From NCBI RefSeq assembly GCF_009766085.1, contig NZ_LMUF01000047.1:217331-281330 (forward strand): 64,000 nucleotides of DNA, given 5' to 3'. This document shows positions 17,440 to 26,696 of this stretch, piece by piece. Position 1 is the first letter of the stretch; every line of letters begins with the position of its first letter. This DNA is from Burkholderia sp. S171. GTDB lineage: Bacteria; Pseudomonadota; Gammaproteobacteria; Burkholderiales; Burkholderiaceae. A program made the position numbers and the translations under genes. The notes under the pieces are model-generated. The model worked only from the letters and a program-made list of their open reading frames with translations, was not told where the DNA came from and did no database searches.

Positions 17440-18834
17440 TCAGCTATCGGTGGACTGAAGGTTTGCTGTGGTCTCGTGCTGCGGCGCAGAAAATGGCTTC
17501 CTGTTAGCCCGATCGTTAGCCAAAGCTGACTGCCCGGTACGCGTGAACGCCACGAGCGCGAGCGAAACCAGCGCAGCAAAGACGACATAAAAGGCGGGAA
17601 CATAGTGGCTGCCGGTGACTTGAGTCAGCGTCGAGACCGTCAGCGGAGCCAGGCCGCCGAACAAAGTCACCGCGAGGTTATACGACAGCGCCACGCCAGT
17701 CGAACGGGCCTTCGCCGGGAAGATTGTCGCCAGCATGCCAGGGTGCGGACCCGCAATGGCAGCCTGGAAGAGGGACGCAATAATTTGCGCGATGAGCAGA
17801 CGCGTCAGCGACGGCGCGGACACAATGAACCAGAACAACGGGAACGTGCACAGCAACCAACTGATCACCAGTGGGTAGAAAAGCCGGTAGGCGCCGAATT
17901 TATCGGCGAGTTTGCCCGAAACCGGAAACAGCAGGAAGTTGATGACGCCGCCAATGAACGTTCCGAGCAAAGCCGACTTAAGCGGGAGATGCAACTGGTG
18001 TTCAACATACAAGGGCAGATACGCATTCCACAAATAATTGGACGCTGTGCCAATGATCATCACGCCCATCGCACATAAGGCCGCGTCGCCTTGTTCGCGC
18101 ACAAAGTCGCCCAGCCGGAAAGCGCGCTTGGCACCTGCGCGGACCTGCTTGCGCAGCGCTTCGAACTCGGGCGACTCGGCAATGCTGTGGCGGATGTAAA
18201 AACCTAGCGGCCCGATGAGCGACCCGATCAGGAACGGCACGCGCCAGCCCCAACTCACGAGCGAATTCGCCGAGAGATTATTGATGAGCAGATAGCTGCA
18301 TCCGGAAGCCAGCAGTATTGCCAGCGCCTGCGACGACATATTGAAACTGCCGTAGAACATTTTCTTGCCGGGCGGCGCGCTCTCCACCACGACCACGGAT
18401 GAAAGGCTGAATTGGCCGCCGATTGCCAGTCCCTGGATCAGCCGCGCCAACAAGACGAGAAGCGGCGCCGCGATGCCGAGGGTCGCATAACCCGGAGCCA
18501 GCCCCAGTATCAGCGTACCGGCGCACATCATCAGCATGACCAGCGAAAGCGCACGAGTACGCCCAACGCGATCCGCATAGATGCCCAGGAGGACCCCGCC
18601 AAACGGCCGGACAAGGAATCCAAGGGCGAATGTCGCCAGCGCGAGCGACATCGACACAATGGGGCTTCCCACCGCGAAGAACACCTCTGCGATGACCTTC
18701 GAGAAGTAGACGTACGCGGTGAAGTCGAACCACTCGAAGCCACTGCCAATCACCGACGCGAGCAGTGCGCGGCGGACTTGTCGTGGATCAGGTGCGGCGG
18801 GCGTTAATGCGCCTTCGTGGTCTGCTGGATTCAT
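17440..18834 (-). CDS. MFS transporter, metabolite:H+ symporter (MHS) type
   Basis: A 464-residue, 12-helix transporter. MHS hallmarks: ASVIGSGFEWFDFTAYVYFS in helix 1, FALGFLVRPFGGVLLGIYADRVGR with the loop 2-3 signature, LLARLIQGLAIGGQFSLSSV in helix 4 and a long central loop. This family imports dicarboxylates, aromatic acids, proline/betaine and similar compounds with protons. No regulator or enzyme next to it defines the substrate. The DUF72 gene and the hydrolase on either side are separate units with short gaps. Confidence 0.9.
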   Translation of the reverse strand: MNPADHEGALTPAAPDPRQVRRALLASVIGSGFEWFDFTAYVYFSKVIAEVFFAVGSPIVSMSLALATFALGFLVRPFGGVLLGIYADRVGRTRALSLVMLMMCAGTLILGLAPGYATLGIAAPLLVLLARLIQGLAIGGQFSLSSVVVVESAPPGKKMFYGSFNMSSQALAILLASGCSYLLINNLSANSLVSWGWRVPFLIGSLIGPLGFYIRHSIAESPEFEALRKQVRAGAKRAFRLGDFVREQGDAALCAMGVMIIGTASNYLWNAYLPLYVEHQLHLPLKSALLGTFIGGVINFLLFPVSGKLADKFGAYRLFYPLVISWLLCTFPLFWFIVSAPSLTRLLIAQIIASLFQAAIAGPHPGMLATIFPAKARSTGVALSYNLAVTLFGGLAPLTVSTLTQVTGSHYVPAFYVVFAALVSLALVAFTRTGQSALANDRANRKPFSAPQHETTANLQSTDS

Positions 18835-18981
18835 ACGTCATCTCCTCCTGCGCGTCGCCGTCAAAGAGCAGCCAAATAACGCGCGATATGCACCGCCGGC
18901 CCGGGACGCGAAAGCGCCCGGGCGAGAGAGCCTCGCAGATTCGCGAGCTTGATTTTTTGATGTTTGTTTAATGCCGTCGAA

Positions 18982-19848
18982 CTAGCGGGACCGGCGCTCG
19001 CGCAGGACGCCTGCAAGGAAGTCCTGAACCGCACTTACGGCCATCATGCCGTTGTGTGGAACGTTATCCAGTTCATCCAATTTGGTTTTCACCCCCGCTG
19101 CGTCGAACGTCGCCTTCAGCGTCTTGAGGCGCTCCGGGCGGGTCGTGCCGGCGTCGTTTGCTCCCGGCATGTTATGACGGCTACCTTCGCGATGCGTGAT
19201 CTCCCACGTTTCCAGATCCGCCTTGCCGACCACCATATGCACGGGCACGCGGCGCAACGCGTCGAGGTCGAAAGCCTTGCCGAACTGCTGCTCGAAACCC
19301 CGCAAGCCGACCCACCAGTCGCGGTCGACATCGAGCAGGGTCACCGAGCCCGGCGCACCGATCGACACCGCCCATAATTTTTCCGGATGCAGATAGGCAA
19401 AACGGTTCGCAAATTGCCCACCGCCTGAGAAGCCGAACAAAGCGAACTGGTCGAAAGACTTGCTATAACGCTCGCCGATTTCATCGACCATGTCGAGCAG
19501 CACGCGGTCATAGCGAATGTCGCCTTCAATCAGATGTTTGAAGCCGTCCCGGTTGCCGTCACCGCGCACGCCGACCGGAAATAGCGGGCACAAAACGATG
19601 CAGTTGTTCCAGCGGCCGAACTCCGCGAACGCATCGCGATAGTGAGCGAATTGACGACCCGTCCCGTGCATGACCACGACGAGTTCGACGTTATTGCCCG
19701 ACTCGCGGATCGTTTCAGGCACGTACAACGTATAAGCGAAACGCGGATCACTGCGCGACGCAAACACAGTTGTCGAACCCAGTTCGTAATACGCTTGTCC
19801 GATATCGGCGGGTTTGTCCGTGGAAGGGGAGGGGGTTGCCTGAGACAT
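18982..19848 (-). CDS. Alpha/beta hydrolase, polyhydroxybutyrate-depolymerase/LpqC-like
   Basis: A 288-residue hydrolase. Core features: VVMHGTGRQFAHYRDAF (oxyanion region), LFGFSGGGQFANRFAYLHPE with a serine nucleophile (about residue 141), the acid in MVVGKADLETW and a C-terminal His in DNVPHNGMMAV. The ATG at 19848 (MSQATPSPSTDK) was chosen; an in-frame start 36 bp upstream is possible. No signal peptide is seen, so it is probably cytoplasmic. It diverges from the LysR gene at 19977, its likely regulator. Confidence 0.82.
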   Translation of the reverse strand: MSQATPSPSTDKPADIGQAYYELGSTTVFASRSDPRFAYTLYVPETIRESGNNVELVVVMHGTGRQFAHYRDAFAEFGRWNNCIVLCPLFPVGVRGDGNRDGFKHLIEGDIRYDRVLLDMVDEIGERYSKSFDQFALFGFSGGGQFANRFAYLHPEKLWAVSIGAPGSVTLLDVDRDWWVGLRGFEQQFGKAFDLDALRRVPVHMVVGKADLETWEITHREGSRHNMPGANDAGTTRPERLKTLKATFDAAGVKTKLDELDNVPHNGMMAVSAVQDFLAGVLRERRSR

Positions 19849-19976
19849 GTCTGCAGCCTTGTAATGGAATGGTTCACCGTACAATTGTGCAGTCGGTCAT
19901 TTAAAAAAACTAACGGATTTATATTTACCCAAACTAAACTAAACCTTTAGTCTCGAAACGTTGGAATGTCATTTCC

Positions 19977-20852
19977 ATGAGCACTATCCGGTTTTTGCGC
20001 ACCTTCCTGGCCGTCGAAAAATACGGTTCTTTCGCTGCCGCCGCCGGTCGCGTTTCATTGACCCAGGCTGCAGTCGGGCAGCAGATGCGTGCGCTGGAGG
20101 AAGAGTTCCGAAGGCCGCTATTCTCGCGGTCAGGGCGGGTCATTACGCTGACCCCTGCTGCCCGGGCGCTGATTCCCCAGGCGCGCAAGCTGGTCGCTGC
20201 GTATGAGGCAATGCTGGCTGACGCGGACACGGGGCACGAGATTGCCGGCAGCATTACCGTGGGCGCAATTGTCTCGGCAATGGGTTTTTTGTCGGAGAAC
20301 CTGGTCAGTCTGAAGGCGCAGTATCCGGCGCTCGATGTCCGGCTCGTTCTCGGTCATTCCGGAGAGCTCGCGGAGCAGGTCACGGCGTCCGAGATAGACG
20401 CCGCGCTGACCGTGCAAATACCTTACGAGATGCCTGTCAATCTGCAATGGACGCCGCTTTATGAAGAGCCGCTTATGCTGATTGCAAGCACGCGGGTTGC
20501 GACGGCACAGGCAGACGTTGCTTCATTGCTCAAGAGCCAACCGTTCATTCGCTTCGACCGGACGTCGCTAACGGGAACCAAAGTCGAGCAGACCTTGCGG
20601 CGCATGCGCATAAAACCCAGGGAGATTCTCGAGGTCAATTCAGTGGCCGCCATCATTGACCTGGTTCGGCAAAACGTGGGGATTTCCATCTTGCCTTTGC
20701 TCAAGCATGTTGCATGGACACGCGACCGTTCGCTGATTGCATTGCAACTTCCCTACGGTCCGCTCAAGCGGGTAATTGGCATGCTTGAAAATGACCGCCA
20801 GCTCGAGATTACGGCAGTCGTGCGGCAGAAACTGCTGCAGGCATTGGCTTAA
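19977..20852 (+). CDS. LysR-family transcriptional regulator
   Basis: A 291-residue LysR protein. The helix-turn-helix is at residues about 15-45 (KYGSFAAAAGRVSLTQAAVG, QQMRALEEEF), then PLFSRSGRVITLTPAARALI. The effector domain has a normal length. The divergent partner at 18982-19848 is an alpha/beta hydrolase with about 130 bp between starts, which should hold both promoters and the operator. Confidence 0.92.
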   Translation: MSTIRFLRTFLAVEKYGSFAAAAGRVSLTQAAVGQQMRALEEEFRRPLFSRSGRVITLTPAARALIPQARKLVAAYEAMLADADTGHEIAGSITVGAIVSAMGFLSENLVSLKAQYPALDVRLVLGHSGELAEQVTASEIDAALTVQIPYEMPVNLQWTPLYEEPLMLIASTRVATAQADVASLLKSQPFIRFDRTSLTGTKVEQTLRRMRIKPREILEVNSVAAIIDLVRQNVGISILPLLKHVAWTRDRSLIALQLPYGPLKRVIGMLENDRQLEITAVVRQKLLQALA

Positions 20853-20971
20853 GCCGCTCTCGTTTTCTACTATGCATCGCTCCGATCTTACCTATTCTTA
20901 CCAACACTAAAGATCTGCTCGCTCAAGTCGATAAGCCGGAGAGGCCGACTAAGAGGATGAGGGAGATTGCT

Positions 20972-21382
20972 ATGCAGATAGGCAACGCCGCGTCGTCGCC
21001 AACCTCGGAGCGCACCATATCGACTTCGAGTGCCGCGACTGACCCACGGTCTGTATCGGACGACACCGTCGACCCGACGCAAACAACGCAATCGGCACAA
21101 ACAACACAAACAACGACAACGCAAACGGCCCAACCGGCAGATGCCGCGACACAGGATTCGGCCGTCACGATTTCGCCCGAAGGCGCTGCGATGGCCAGTC
21201 AGGATGCAAGCAGTGACGCGGGTTCAGCGTCGAACGTATCGGCGGTCAAGTTGCTTGCTTACGGGACGCTAGGCCTCGAACGTCCCGACCAGCCGCAGGA
21301 GAATCGCAACGAGTTCTACACGGCTGGGAGATGGATCGCCGCGGGACTCACCATTGGAGGAATCATTTCGCTAATGGTTTAA
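20972..21382 (+). CDS. Hypothetical protein, Thr/Gln/Ser-rich with C-terminal membrane segment
   Basis: A 136-residue protein of unknown function. The first 60 residues are low-complexity (TTQSAQTTQTTTTQTAQPAD). A conserved-looking stretch SAVTISPEGAAMASQ follows, then VKLLAYGTLGLERPDQ and a C-terminal hydrophobic segment (WIAAGLTIGGIISLMV) that could anchor it in the membrane. The ATG at 20972 has an AGGGAGA ribosome-binding site 5 bp upstream; an in-frame ATG 15 bp earlier lacks spacing. It stands alone between a LysR gene and a convergent DUF1479 gene. Confidence 0.7.
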   Translation: MQIGNAASSPTSERTISTSSAATDPRSVSDDTVDPTQTTQSAQTTQTTTTQTAQPADAATQDSAVTISPEGAAMASQDASSDAGSASNVSAVKLLAYGTLGLERPDQPQENRNEFYTAGRWIAAGLTIGGIISLMV

Positions 21383-21396
21383 CGTTATAAAGGCGT

Positions 21397-22644
21397 CTAC
21401 AAACCAAAGCCAAGTTGGGACTTGCCTAGCGCGGTGAGGTCGTCGGCAGTGGCTCGTCCGGCGAAGTCGACTTCGAAATGATCAGCCGGGAAGTCGGGCG
21501 GGCTTCTGCCCTCCAGAAAACTTGGCAACTGGCGTTTCAGGTAATCGTCGTTCTTGGCACATGCCGGCGCCGACGAGATGTACATCACATTGCTATAGCC
21601 GTTGCCCCGATGCGCGTCCTCGACTGCGTGAATCACATCGCTGTGCCAGAAAACGGTGTCGCCGGCTTGCATTTGCGGGATTGACGAAAGCGCGTCGAAT
21701 AAGGGCGCGTGATATTCCGGCTTGATCGATAACGCTCGCCCGGGCATGGCGCCGCAGAGGTCGTCGTCGGCGACATCGTCCTGAAGCGCGCGCAACAGGA
21801 TATACGCCATTGAGTTTGCGATGGGCACGAGTTGCAGCGTGCCGTCGCCGGGGCCCTGCGGCGTGAGCGCCGTCCAGCCCTGGAACGTGCGGAACATCGA
21901 GCACACGGCAGGCGATGCAATCTCCTGAACATCTGGTCTGAACGCAGCGTCGAACGGATCATATTGACGCCAGTTTCCATTGAAAACATGCCGGTACACT
22001 TTGCGGAAGTTACCTTCAATCCAGCGTTCGACCGAGCCCCCATCGCAATGAGCGGAGAGGCCGAGCGATGCGGATCCCGGTGGCCTGCGTCGCAGACGGT
22101 CGGCATAAGCAGGAACGCGTTCAGGGTCGAAGTGCACGCGCCCTTCGCTCTCACTGCGCCATAGCCGGTTCAGGAAGATTCGTGCGGTTGTCAAAGCAGG
22201 CGACTGGCGCGCAAACACCTGCGGTCTTGACCAATAGATACCGTAGATCTGCGGCTTGCTGGACGCTAGTTGACCGAAGTATTTATCCTCCGCGCGATTT
22301 TGCAGGCGCGTGTCCAGATCATTGCGCTCGACATAGTTCGCAATGTCACGATCCCAGCTTTCCACTAGCGCAGGGTCGAACACATTGCGAATCACGCATG
22401 CGCCTCGCGCCTTGATGAAGTCGACTTGCGCAGCGCTCACGCGCTGTTCGGCAATATCGGAAAACTGAATCTCGGGGATGACGGACTCGCCGCGATTGCG
22501 TTGCTCGGTAATGAGCTTTGCCTCAGCGATGATCGCTTGTTCGACATCGGCAAATACCTGACGATAATTCGGCAGCTGCTCGCGCAACTCTCGTTTGGCC
22601 TGGCGAATCGCTGCGGGTAGATCGTCGATTTTCAGTGCGGTCAC
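21397..22644 (-). CDS. DUF1479 (YbiU-type) putative Fe(II)/2-oxoglutarate dioxygenase-like protein
   Basis: A 415-residue DUF1479 protein. Jelly-roll metal-site features are visible: LSAHCDGGSVERWIEG provides the HxD motif, and VFWHSDVIHAVEDAHRG the distal His. Other family blocks are KARGACVIRNVFD and YFGQLASSKPQIYGIYWS. The GTG at 22644 was chosen for its GGAGA ribosome-binding site; the open frame extends 57 bp further. It diverges from an AraC-type regulator at 22754, which probably controls it. The catalytic role is inferred from the fold; no substrate is known. Confidence 0.86.
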   Translation of the reverse strand: MTALKIDDLPAAIRQAKRELREQLPNYRQVFADVEQAIIAEAKLITEQRNRGESVIPEIQFSDIAEQRVSAAQVDFIKARGACVIRNVFDPALVESWDRDIANYVERNDLDTRLQNRAEDKYFGQLASSKPQIYGIYWSRPQVFARQSPALTTARIFLNRLWRSESEGRVHFDPERVPAYADRLRRRPPGSASLGLSAHCDGGSVERWIEGNFRKVYRHVFNGNWRQYDPFDAAFRPDVQEIASPAVCSMFRTFQGWTALTPQGPGDGTLQLVPIANSMAYILLRALQDDVADDDLCGAMPGRALSIKPEYHAPLFDALSSIPQMQAGDTVFWHSDVIHAVEDAHRGNGYSNVMYISSAPACAKNDDYLKRQLPSFLEGRSPPDFPADHFEVDFAGRATADDLTALGKSQLGFGL

Positions 22645-22676
22645 GGCTGTCTCCGTATGTCTGTTGATATGACCGG

Positions 22677-22686
22677 AGCATATGCT
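22677..22686. promoter_or_regulatory. Palindrome in the DUF1479/AraC divergent promoter
   Basis: AGCATATGCT is a perfect 10-bp palindrome located between the two divergent starts (22644 and 22754), inside a wider GACCG...CGGTC inverted pair. It is a candidate regulator site; AraC sites are often direct repeats, so the assignment is weak. Confidence 0.35.
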
Positions 22687-22753
22687 GCGCACGGTCTTCA
22701 TGGTGATACTATTCAGACAATTGTTTTGCTTTTTAAGTCATGAATTTTTAGCC

Positions 22754-23758
22754 ATGAAGCCTGCATACGAACATGTCGAGTTCGGCGGTAGCTGTTCCGT
22801 CCGGGTCTACCACCGGCGGCTTCCTCGCATTCCGTTCGAGTGGCATCGCCACCCGGAATACGAACTGACACTGACAATGAACAGTCACGGGAAGCGCTAT
22901 ATAGGCGATTCAGTGGCCGCCTACGGCGCTGATGACCTCGTGCTGGTCCCGCCGGACCTTCCGCATACTTGGGCATCGAATCGTTCTATCGAGCCGTCCT
23001 CGCCACAGGTGGCCATCGTGATCTGGTTCGACGGTGAGTGGGCGCGGCGGCTGGCCGATTGTTGTCCGGAATATGAACCGCTGCGCAAGCTGCTGCGCAG
23101 GGCGGCTTGTGGACTGGCGTTCGAACCCGAGGCGGGAGGAAGGATGCGCGAGCGTATCGGCGAACTGCTGTCGAGCGCGGCGCGTGAACGCCTTGCCGCC
23201 ACGCTGGACATCCTGTGCATGCTTGCTGACTCACCGGGCGAACCGCTTGCGTCACCCAGCGCTTTCAACAACCGTGACGGCGGACCCTCGGGCCATGAGC
23301 CTGAACGGATCAACCGGGTGCTTTCGATGATCGAAGCACGGTTCGCCGAACCTTTGCGATTATCGGAACTTTGTGCGGCCGCGAGCCTTTCGGAGCGTTC
23401 GCTTGCGCGGTACTTCGCTCAACACATGGGCGAAAGTGTGGGCCAGTATATGACGCGCGTGAGGATCGGCCATGCTTGTCGGATGCTGAGTGATACGTCG
23501 TTGCCGGTTTCCGTCATTGCGGCGCGGTCTGGATTTGCGAATGTGTCCAACTTCAACCGGCAGTTCAAGACGGTGAAGGAAACGACGCCCGCAGCGTATC
23601 GACGGGCGTTTGCCGAGGCAGGCGTTCCCAGTGACGACGATGTCGCCCGGCTCACTGAACGCTCTCCCTCGCTGCAAAGGAAAAGGGAACGGGTTGATTC
23701 GGAGGGGGAGAGGCACGCGGATAGTCTGCCCGGTGCACAGAGGGAGCGAATGCCGTAA
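22754..23758 (+). CDS. AraC-family transcriptional regulator with cupin sensor
   Basis: A 334-residue regulator. The N-terminal cupin half has FEWHRHPEYELTLTMNSHGK and DDLVLVPPDLPHTWASN, typical small-molecule-binding motifs. The C-terminal double helix-turn-helix has LRLSELCAAASLSERSLARY and VSVIAARSGFANVSNFNRQF. The ATG at 22754 (MKPAYEHVEF) begins the conserved region. A charged, non-conserved tail of about 40 residues follows the DNA-binding domain. It diverges from the DUF1479 gene and is its likely regulator. Confidence 0.9.
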   Translation: MKPAYEHVEFGGSCSVRVYHRRLPRIPFEWHRHPEYELTLTMNSHGKRYIGDSVAAYGADDLVLVPPDLPHTWASNRSIEPSSPQVAIVIWFDGEWARRLADCCPEYEPLRKLLRRAACGLAFEPEAGGRMRERIGELLSSAARERLAATLDILCMLADSPGEPLASPSAFNNRDGGPSGHEPERINRVLSMIEARFAEPLRLSELCAAASLSERSLARYFAQHMGESVGQYMTRVRIGHACRMLSDTSLPVSVIAARSGFANVSNFNRQFKTVKETTPAAYRRAFAEAGVPSDDDVARLTERSPSLQRKRERVDSEGERHADSLPGAQRERMP

Positions 23759-23759
23759 C

Positions 23760-24188
23760 CTACTTATCGCGCTTTGGTTTCGCCTTGGCCTTTGCCTTTG
23801 CAACGGATGTATTAAGGTCGATAGCAGCACTGATCAATGCCTTGAACGCAACTGACTCGACCTCCTCGCCCTCAAGGATGTCAATCGCGCGCCTCATGTT
23901 CCCGTCGAGGCTCGAATTGAAAAGCTTGGCCGGGTCCTTCAACGAAGCCCCCTTGGCGAAGGTTAATTTCACTTTCCCCTTGTAAGACTCGCCGGTGCAG
24001 ACGATCCCGTCGTGCGACCACACGGGCGTGCCCATCCACTTCCACTCCTCCACGACGTCAGGGTCTGCGTCCTTGATGAGCTCGCGCATCCTGCTCAAAG
24101 TCTCTCCGCGCCAGTCGCCAAGCTCGGTGATCTTTCTGTCAATCAATTCAGATGCTGGCTGGCCTTCGGGCAAATCCGCTTTTTTCAT
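23760..24188 (-). CDS. DUF1801 domain-containing protein
   Basis: A 142-residue protein of the DUF1801 (YdhG/YjhX-like) family: ELIDRKITELGDWRGETLSR, EEWKWMGTPVWSHDGIVCTG and KVKLTFAKGASLKDP, then a Lys/Ala-rich tail (AKAKAKAKPKRDK). A strong AGGAGGAGA ribosome-binding site precedes the ATG. It is the third gene after the ArsR and SRPBCC genes, a combination often found together in proteobacteria. Function is unknown; no nucleic-acid or enzyme motif stands out. Confidence 0.88.
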   Translation of the reverse strand: MKKADLPEGQPASELIDRKITELGDWRGETLSRMRELIKDADPDVVEEWKWMGTPVWSHDGIVCTGESYKGKVKLTFAKGASLKDPAKLFNSSLDGNMRRAIDILEGEEVESVAFKALISAAIDLNTSVAKAKAKAKPKRDK

Positions 24189-24255
24189 TTTCTCCTCCTA
24201 AAACTTTCAGACTCTTTTTAGATTTCGGGTCACGCCTTTCCCTACGCTCTGCGAT

Positions 24256-24783
24256 TCAAATACCAAATTGCTTCGCATACTCGGTGTTCAAACGCGGCCA
24301 ACCGAACTTCATTGCTTCGCCACCAACGATACGCCCGATAGGATCGCCGCCAACGAGCCGGTCCAGGACATCGAGGCAGATATGCCAGCCGGCTGCGCCC
24401 ATCGATATAAAGCCGCGATCGATGTTGTGCCAAAGCGTGAGACGCGTGCCGTTGCCGAGTGGCTCGAGTTGCCATCGCATATCATTTTCACCCCAGCGAT
24501 ACTCAAGGAGGTTTGGCGCCTCGGCACGCGTCACTTTGGAATCCGAAATGTTCGGCGTTGGCGTTCCGACTGTCGAAAGTTTGACGGGGCCGACAGACGC
24601 GAGGCTCCGGTCGGCGTCGAACGGTGCCCATTCACGCAGACTGGCCGGGTCGGTCAATGCTTTCCACACTTTCTCCGGCGGATGGCGCAACTCGCGCACG
24701 AGAATCAGCGTCCACTTGTCTCCATCCTTGCGGACTTCGGCGCCGGCGGCCGGGCCCGGCAGGTAATCGTCGCGGTTGCTCAT
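24256..24783 (-). CDS. SRPBCC (AHSA1-type START-like) family protein
   Basis: A 175-residue protein. The AHSA1 signature LILVRELRHPPEKVWKALTD is followed by LREWAPFDADRSL, EYRWGENDMRWQLEP and a C-terminal amphipathic helix (LDRLVGGDPIGRIVG). The fold forms a hydrophobic ligand pocket. The start overlaps the stop of the upstream ArsR gene (ATGA), so the two are translationally coupled. ArsR-SRPBCC pairs are common; the ligand is unknown. Confidence 0.92.
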   Translation of the reverse strand: MSNRDDYLPGPAAGAEVRKDGDKWTLILVRELRHPPEKVWKALTDPASLREWAPFDADRSLASVGPVKLSTVGTPTPNISDSKVTRAEAPNLLEYRWGENDMRWQLEPLGNGTRLTLWHNIDRGFISMGAAGWHICLDVLDRLVGGDPIGRIVGGEAMKFGWPRLNTEYAKQFGI

Positions 24784-25115
24784 CGTTTCTTTCCCTTTTT
24801 GCGAGGTACAGGATCCATCCGATCAAGGTGGCGTTCGAGCGCGTCGACGTGGACCGACCAAAATTGCCGGAACGGCGCGAGCCAGGCGTCTATCTCCATC
24901 AACGGTTCCGGTTTGATCCGGTATAGACGCCGCTGCGCGTCAACGCGTGATTCCACGAATCCGGCTTCTCGAAGCACCCGCAGATGCTTTGAAACCGAGG
25001 GCTGCGAGAGGTTTAAATTCTCCTCGATATCCCCCACGGACCGCTCGGAAGTTGCTAGCAGACTCAGGATGGCGCGGCGGCTCGGCTCGGCGATGATTGC
25101 GAATGTTGATTCCAT
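24780..25115 (-). CDS. ArsR-family winged-helix regulator
   Basis: A 111-residue ArsR/SmtB-type repressor: AIIAEPSRRAILSLLATSER, recognition helix LNLSQPSVSKHLRVLREAGF, wing VDAQRRLYRIKPEPLMEID. No metal-binding ELCV-type cysteines are seen, so it belongs to the metal-independent subgroup usually linked to SRPBCC genes. It leads the operon ArsR-SRPBCC-DUF1801. The perfect inverted repeat at 25121-25144 just upstream is its probable operator. Confidence 0.93.
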   Translation of the reverse strand: MESTFAIIAEPSRRAILSLLATSERSVGDIEENLNLSQPSVSKHLRVLREAGFVESRVDAQRRLYRIKPEPLMEIDAWLAPFRQFWSVHVDALERHLDRMDPVPRKKGKKR

Positions 25116-25120
25116 CCCTT

Positions 25121-25144
25121 ATATATACGCCGTGGAGTATATAT
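25121..25144. promoter_or_regulatory. ArsR operator: perfect inverted repeat
   Basis: ATATATAC (25121-25128) and GTATATAT (25137-25144) form a perfect 8-bp inverted repeat with an 8-bp spacer. It starts 6 bp upstream of the ArsR start codon (25115), in the position and form of ArsR-family autoregulatory sites. Confidence 0.7.
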
Positions 25145-25235
25145 GTGTCAAGCTATGCGAATGCGGGCGGCTCTAGGGCGTGTCGTCCTTCGTGCGCCGG
25201 CTGTGAAGGTAGGCCCACCCTATTGGGCGCGGTGG

Positions 25236-25355
25236 CAAGTCGGCCGCACGCCCGAATTGGAAGTGATCAGCGATCTCGAGGCACAGTTCCTCGCGTATTG
25301 GAAAAACCTGCGATTATTGCTAGATGCGGCCGGCTGTACTTTCGAGGACGTATCA
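25236..25355 (+). pseudogene. RidA-family gene fragment
   Basis: A translated stretch QVGRTPELEVISDLEAQF plus NLRLLLDAAGCTFEDV matches the first half of RidA-family proteins. The usual N-terminal strands and the C-terminal catalytic arginine region are absent: after FEDV the frame gives SRPTECLLVG and stops at 25415 without family content. It is a decayed remnant, unrelated to the intact RidA gene at 8534 apart from family. Confidence 0.6.
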
Positions 25356-25541
25356 CGTCCAACCGAGTGCTTGCTGGTCGGAATCAAATGTGTGGCGATA
25401 CAACGAAACGCGTAAGGTGCGACTGCTCGCGAAGCGTCGGAGATCTGCAGCTTGCTGCGTGACCGAATGCGGCGGATTACGGGTGTTCGATACCGCCGTC
25501 AGATCGTGGAGAATTAACTGCACTCTTGCACAGGAGGTGCC

Positions 25542-26696
25542 ATGCATATCGAGCCATTTCAGATTTCCGTGTCCGATGTTGAGATCGACAACCTGCGTCG
25601 GCGTTTGCGCGACAGCCGGTGGGCGCCCATGACGCCGCCCGGGTCCTGGCAACAAGGCACAGACACCACATGGCTGCGCGAATGGGTGACGTACTGGGCC
25701 GACAGTTTTGATTGGCGGGCTGCGGAACGTGGCCTGAACCAGCAACCTCAATTCATGGCCGACGTGAACGGTCAGCGCGTGCACTTCGTTCATCGGCGTG
25801 GCGTTGGACCCAAGCCTTATCCGGTGGTTATCACGCACGGCTGGCCTGGGTCGTTCTTCGAATTTCACGCGTTGGCCGACCTGTTGTGCGACCCGGCTGC
25901 ATTCGGCGCGGATCCGAACGATGCCTTCGACGTCATTATTCCTTCGCTGCCGGGCTTTGCGTTTTCACCGGCGCCTGCTACCCCCGGCACGTCCGCGTTT
26001 CAAGTGGCCGATCTATGGGCATCGCTGATGCAGGGCCTTGGGTATGAGCGATTTGGCGCTCAGGGTGGCGACTTAGGCGCGGGGGTATCGGTTGCGCTTG
26101 CCTTGCGGCACTCCCAGGTAGTCGATGGCATTCATCTCAACTTTCTCCCGGGGTCGTACGAACCCGTAATCGATGCCGCGAATTCACCGCTGACTATCGC
26201 AGAGCAAAACTTCCTTCGAGAGAAGGCTGAGTGGGCCGCGCTTGAGGGCGGCTATGCGCATATGCACGGCACGAGGCCGCAGACCCTGGCCGCGTCGCTC
26301 AACGACTCGCCGGCCGGACTGGCTGCGTGGATTGGGGAGAAGTTTCGTGCATGGAGTGATTGCGACGGGGATATCGAGCGTCGATTTTCGAAGGATGAGT
26401 TGCTGACCAACTTATCGCTCTACTGGTACACCCAGAGCATTGGTACAGCAATTCAAATGTATTGGGAAAACCGCTTGCAGCCCATGCGTTTTGCGGCCGG
26501 ACAACGGGTAATACCGCCGGTGGGCTTTGCACACTTTCCGAAAGAGATTAATCACCCGCCGCGCACTTGGCTGGAACGAACCTTCAATGTCGCGCAGTGG
26601 ACCGACATGCCGAGTGGTGGCCATTTCGCGGCAATGGAAGAACCTGAACTCCTCGCAGCCGACATCCGTAGTTTTTTCAGACGCTTCCGGCGGTGA
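25542..26696 (+). CDS. Epoxide hydrolase family protein (EHN domain plus alpha/beta hydrolase)
   Basis: A 384-residue microsomal-type epoxide hydrolase homologue. The N-terminal EHN domain (IEPFQISVSDVEIDNLRRRL, RWAP) is followed by the alpha/beta core: oxyanion motif THGWPGSFFEF, nucleophile elbow AQGGDLGAGVS with Asp (about residue 177), lid tyrosines and C-terminal catalytic His in GGHFAAMEEPELLA. A ribosome-binding site AGGAGG lies just before the ATG. It hydrolyses epoxides to diols in characterised relatives; the natural substrate is not evident. Confidence 0.92.
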   Translation: MHIEPFQISVSDVEIDNLRRRLRDSRWAPMTPPGSWQQGTDTTWLREWVTYWADSFDWRAAERGLNQQPQFMADVNGQRVHFVHRRGVGPKPYPVVITHGWPGSFFEFHALADLLCDPAAFGADPNDAFDVIIPSLPGFAFSPAPATPGTSAFQVADLWASLMQGLGYERFGAQGGDLGAGVSVALALRHSQVVDGIHLNFLPGSYEPVIDAANSPLTIAEQNFLREKAEWAALEGGYAHMHGTRPQTLAASLNDSPAGLAAWIGEKFRAWSDCDGDIERRFSKDELLTNLSLYWYTQSIGTAIQMYWENRLQPMRFAAGQRVIPPVGFAHFPKEINHPPRTWLERTFNVAQWTDMPSGGHFAAMEEPELLAADIRSFFRRFRR

